Below, piece after piece: positions 14,603 through 16,621 of a stretch of 16,621 nt of DNA. Numbering within the stretch: position 1 is the first letter of the stretch; the number at the start of each line of letters is the position of its first letter. A program made the position numbers and the translations under genes. Source of the stretch: an uncultured Porphyromonadaceae bacterium (GTDB lineage Bacteria > Bacteroidota > Bacteroidia > Bacteroidales > Muribaculaceae); the NCBI GenBank assembly GCA_902475285.1, contig CABRZA010000045.1:1-16621 (forward strand), in the 5' to 3' direction. Under the pieces are notes generated by a model. It did not search any database, was not told the origin of the DNA, and was given only the letters and a program-made list of their open reading frames with translations.

Positions 14603-16468
14603 TTCGAACTCGATCAGGACGGCGTCGGAGCCAACAACTTCGTCGGGTTTGACGAAGATACGTTTCACCACTGCATCCTTTTCGGCTGTTACGTCGTTCT
14701 CCATCTTCATGGCTTCGTATACCAGAAGAATGTCGCCTTTCTTCACACCCTGGCCTGGCTTGACGGCGATGCTGATGATGCGTCCGCCCATGGGTGCTTT
14801 GAGCGTGGGACCGGTGATGGGCTCCTGAGGCAGTGCCGTTTCTTCCTCCTTCACTTCGGCCTTGACCTCGGTCTGGTTCTTGGCGGCATATTCTTCGGCA
14901 CGACGCTTGCGAAGGAAGGTGTTGGCCACGGTGGGCAGCAGTTCCAGTAGAAGCTCTTCCTCACGGTTGGAGGCCAGGCGGGCGTTGCCGTACTCGGCGA
15001 GCTCGGGATTCTCGGGCTTGCGGTAGTTGTTCACGTCGTAGGGCTTCTCAACGGGGCTGCCGGTGATTTTTTCGCGGAAGGCAGGGTCGACGGGCACGGG
15101 CGTATGGCCGTACTCGCCCTTGACGAGCGATATGAACTGGTTGGAGGGGTTCGAGTAGTCGGGGTTGCCTTTCTTGCGGTCGAGGGCAACGCTCACGGCC
15201 TGCGAACCTACAATCTGGCTCGTAGGAGTAACCAAAGGCACAAGGCCGGCGTCGCGGCGAACCATGGGTATGAGGCGCATGGCGTCTTCGAGAAGGTCTT
15301 CGGCGCCGAGGGCCTTCAGCTGGGCCACCATGTTGGAGTACATGCCGCCGGGTACTTCAGCGTTCTTTACGATTTCGTTGGGCTTGGGGAAGCCGAAATA
15401 TTCCTCTATGGCGTGGCAGGCGGCAAGGAGTGTGTCTTCGTCGCCGCCCTTGGCTGCGGCAACCGCACGGTCGAGCTCGGCCTCGATGTTGGCGGGGAGC
15501 TTGTCGGTGAGCGGGTCGAACTCGCGCGGGAGCTTGCCCAGGTCGAAGGCTTTGAGCGACTGACGGGCGGCCAGAAGGCGGCTGCGGATTTCACCCACGG
15601 CCTTCATGTCGACCTCAAGCTCTACGCCGAGCTTCTGGGCGAAGAGATATATGAGCTCTATGGCGGGAGCTGCCGAGCCGCCGCCGAACCACCATATGTT
15701 GGTATCGAGGATGTCGACGCCGTTGATGATGGCCATTACGCTCGATGCAAGGCCGTAGCCGGGCGTGCAGTGGGTGTGGAAGTCGACGGGGACTTTGAGG
15801 GCTGCCTTGAGCTTCGAGATAATCGAGGCTGCGCGAGATGGCGTCACAAGGCCGGCCATATCTTTGAGGGTTATGATTTTGGCGCCGAGGCGTTCCATCT
15901 CCACGGCTTTCTCCACGAAGTATTCGTCGGTGAAAATCTTTTCGGCTTCCTGGGCCTTCTTGCCGAAGAGGCGCGCGAAGAGGCCGGGCTTTTCGGCCGG
16001 GGCCTCGCTCTTGGGGTCGACGGTGTAGCAAACGGCACCGTCGGCAATGCCGCCGAGAGCGTTGATCATCCGTATCGACTCGCGAACGTTGTCGATATCG
16101 TTGAGGGCGTCGAAGATTCGCATCACGTTCAGACCGTTGGCGATGGCCTCTTTATAGAAGCCTTCGAGCACCGAATTGGGGTAGGGCACATATCCGAAGA
16201 GGTTGCGGCCGCGCGACAGTGCCGACAGCAGCGACTTGCCTTTCATGGCCTTCGAGATGATGCGCAGACGGTCCCACGGCGACTCGTCGAGGTAGCGCAT
16301 TACGGAGTCGGGCACAGCGCCGCCCCACACTTCCATGATGTAGAAGCCGGCATTTTCGTAATAAGGAAGGAGCTTGTCGATTTCACCTTGGCTCAGACGG
16401 GTGGCGAAAAGCGACTGCTGGCCATCGCGTAGCGTGAGGTCGCGGATTTTCAGTTTGCGTGATTCCAT
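14600..16468 (-). CDS. Biotin-dependent carboxyltransferase, OadA / pyruvate carboxylase subunit B type
   Basis: A 622-residue protein with a carboxyltransferase TIM barrel and a C-terminal biotin carrier. Near the start RDLTLRDGQQSL (9-20) is the family signature. K202 in TLKDMAG is the expected carbamylated metal-site lysine, and DFHTHCTPG (229-237) gives the H231/H233 metal ligands. The conserved helical domain follows with EVPGGMYSNM and VTPTSQIVGSQAV. An Ala/Glu/Lys/Pro-rich linker leads to the biotinyl domain with EAMKMEN, biotin on K588. It would transfer CO2 between carboxybiotin and pyruvate/oxaloacetate or a related acyl substrate. Residues about 153-177 (EAPAEKPGLFARLFGKK) look like an insertion before the metal-site strand. 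The beta and gamma membrane subunits of a sodium-pumping decarboxylase are not in the window, so the exact complex is open. It has its own promoter and terminator. Confidence 0.93.
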   Translation of the reverse strand: MESRKLKIRDLTLRDGQQSLFATRLSQGEIDKLLPYYENAGFYIMEVWGGAVPDSVMRYLDESPWDRLRIISKAMKGKSLLSALSRGRNLFGYVPYPNSVLEGFYKEAIANGLNVMRIFDALNDIDNVRESIRMINALGGIADGAVCYTVDPKSEAPAEKPGLFARLFGKKAQEAEKIFTDEYFVEKAVEMERLGAKIITLKDMAGLVTPSRAASIISKLKAALKVPVDFHTHCTPGYGLASSVMAIINGVDILDTNIWWFGGGSAAPAIELIYLFAQKLGVELEVDMKAVGEIRSRLLAARQSLKAFDLGKLPREFDPLTDKLPANIEAELDRAVAAAKGGDEDTLLAACHAIEEYFGFPKPNEIVKNAEVPGGMYSNMVAQLKALGAEDLLEDAMRLIPMVRRDAGLVPLVTPTSQIVGSQAVSVALDRKKGNPDYSNPSNQFISLVKGEYGHTPVPVDPAFREKITGSPVEKPYDVNNYRKPENPELAEYGNARLASNREEELLLELLPTVANTFLRKRRAEEYAAKNQTEVKAEVKEEETALPQEPITGPTLKAPMGGRIISIAVKPGQGVKKGDILLVYEAMKMENDVTAEKDAVVKRIFVKPDEVVGSDAVLIEFE

Positions 16469-16621
16469 CTTAAATATATTTTATGATGTATGTATCTGTT
16501 TCGTTGAGGATCGCAGTCCTTTGGTTTGGCAAAATTAATAAGACTTTACGAATTACGGAAATAATTCAGCAATTATTTGCGCTTTTTTGTCCAATTTTTC
16601 TTTTTTACATCACACTTTTCT
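16469..16621. other. AT-rich upstream region of the carboxyltransferase gene
   Basis: 153 nt with no coding frame. On the - strand it holds the promoter at 16530-16561 and a leader of about 55-60 nt before the ATG. A short AGGA/TCCT inverted repeat around 16508-16521 is too weak to call a structure. The outermost 60 nt are T-rich on the + strand, and I see nothing definable in them. Confidence 0.7.
16530..16561 (-). promoter_or_regulatory. Bacteroidota-type promoter of the carboxyltransferase gene
   Basis: TAATTTTG (16537-16530, - strand) is a perfect TAnnTTTG -7 element. Twenty nt upstream lies TTTC (16561-16558), one mismatch to the TTTG -33 element. The leader to the ATG would be about 55-60 nt. 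Confidence 0.65.

Noticed and set aside
16469..16621. Riboswitch upstream of the carboxyltransferase gene
   Set aside because: The leader is short and AT-rich with only a 4-bp inverted repeat; no conserved riboswitch core could be recognised.

Overview
The window looks like a chromosomal segment of a GC-rich Bacteroidota, most likely a gut Bacteroidales and plausibly a Muribaculaceae-type lineage; the family-level placement is inference. Three things support this: promoters of the Bacteroidota form (TTTG about 19 nt before TAnnTTTG), surface lipoproteins with acidic residues just after the lipid cysteine, and secreted proteins ending in tails like type IX secretion sorting domains. Eleven protein genes fill almost the whole window. 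I see no tRNA, rRNA, CRISPR array, insertion sequence or integrase.

Left half (10-7616, + strand): a tight four-gene operon of cell-envelope proteins. It holds (1) a BtuG-like seven-bladed propeller lipoprotein, (2) a lipoprotein with a PKD-like N-terminus and a calcium-loop motif, (3) a 1270-residue multidomain secreted protein and (4) a 474-residue secreted protein that repeats the propeller region of gene 3. Genes 1/2 and 3/4 overlap by ATGA and genes 2/3 are 13 nt apart, so they are probably made together. BtuG is the Bacteroides surface lipoprotein that captures vitamin B12 for BtuB, so the operon is best read as a surface ligand-capture system, possibly for corrinoids. Its beginning lies before the window. 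A strong hairpin terminator at about 7640-7668 ends it.

Right half (7667-16468, - strand, read from right to left): a biotin-dependent carboxyltransferase (OadA/pyruvate carboxylase subunit B type) with its own promoter and a strong nested terminator; a class A serine beta-lactamase-like protein that starts 8 nt after that terminator's U-run; an ECF-type sigma factor with a near-perfect Bacteroidota promoter; a one-helix membrane protein in the anti-sigma position; a Spy/CpxP-like periplasmic protein; a Uup-type ABC-F ATPase; and a TonB-dependent receptor whose start codon overlaps the ABC-F stop. Sigma factor, membrane partner and Spy-like protein form a compact envelope-stress type cassette. 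Only a weak hairpin separates it from the ABC-F/receptor pair, so read-through into that pair is possible.

The most promising material for new biology is the four-gene surface operon, especially the unclassified duplicated domain at the N-terminus of gene 3 and the two paralogous propellers with sorting-type tails. The translational coupling of an ABC-F factor to an outer-membrane receptor and the terminator-led beta-lactamase-like gene are secondary points of interest.
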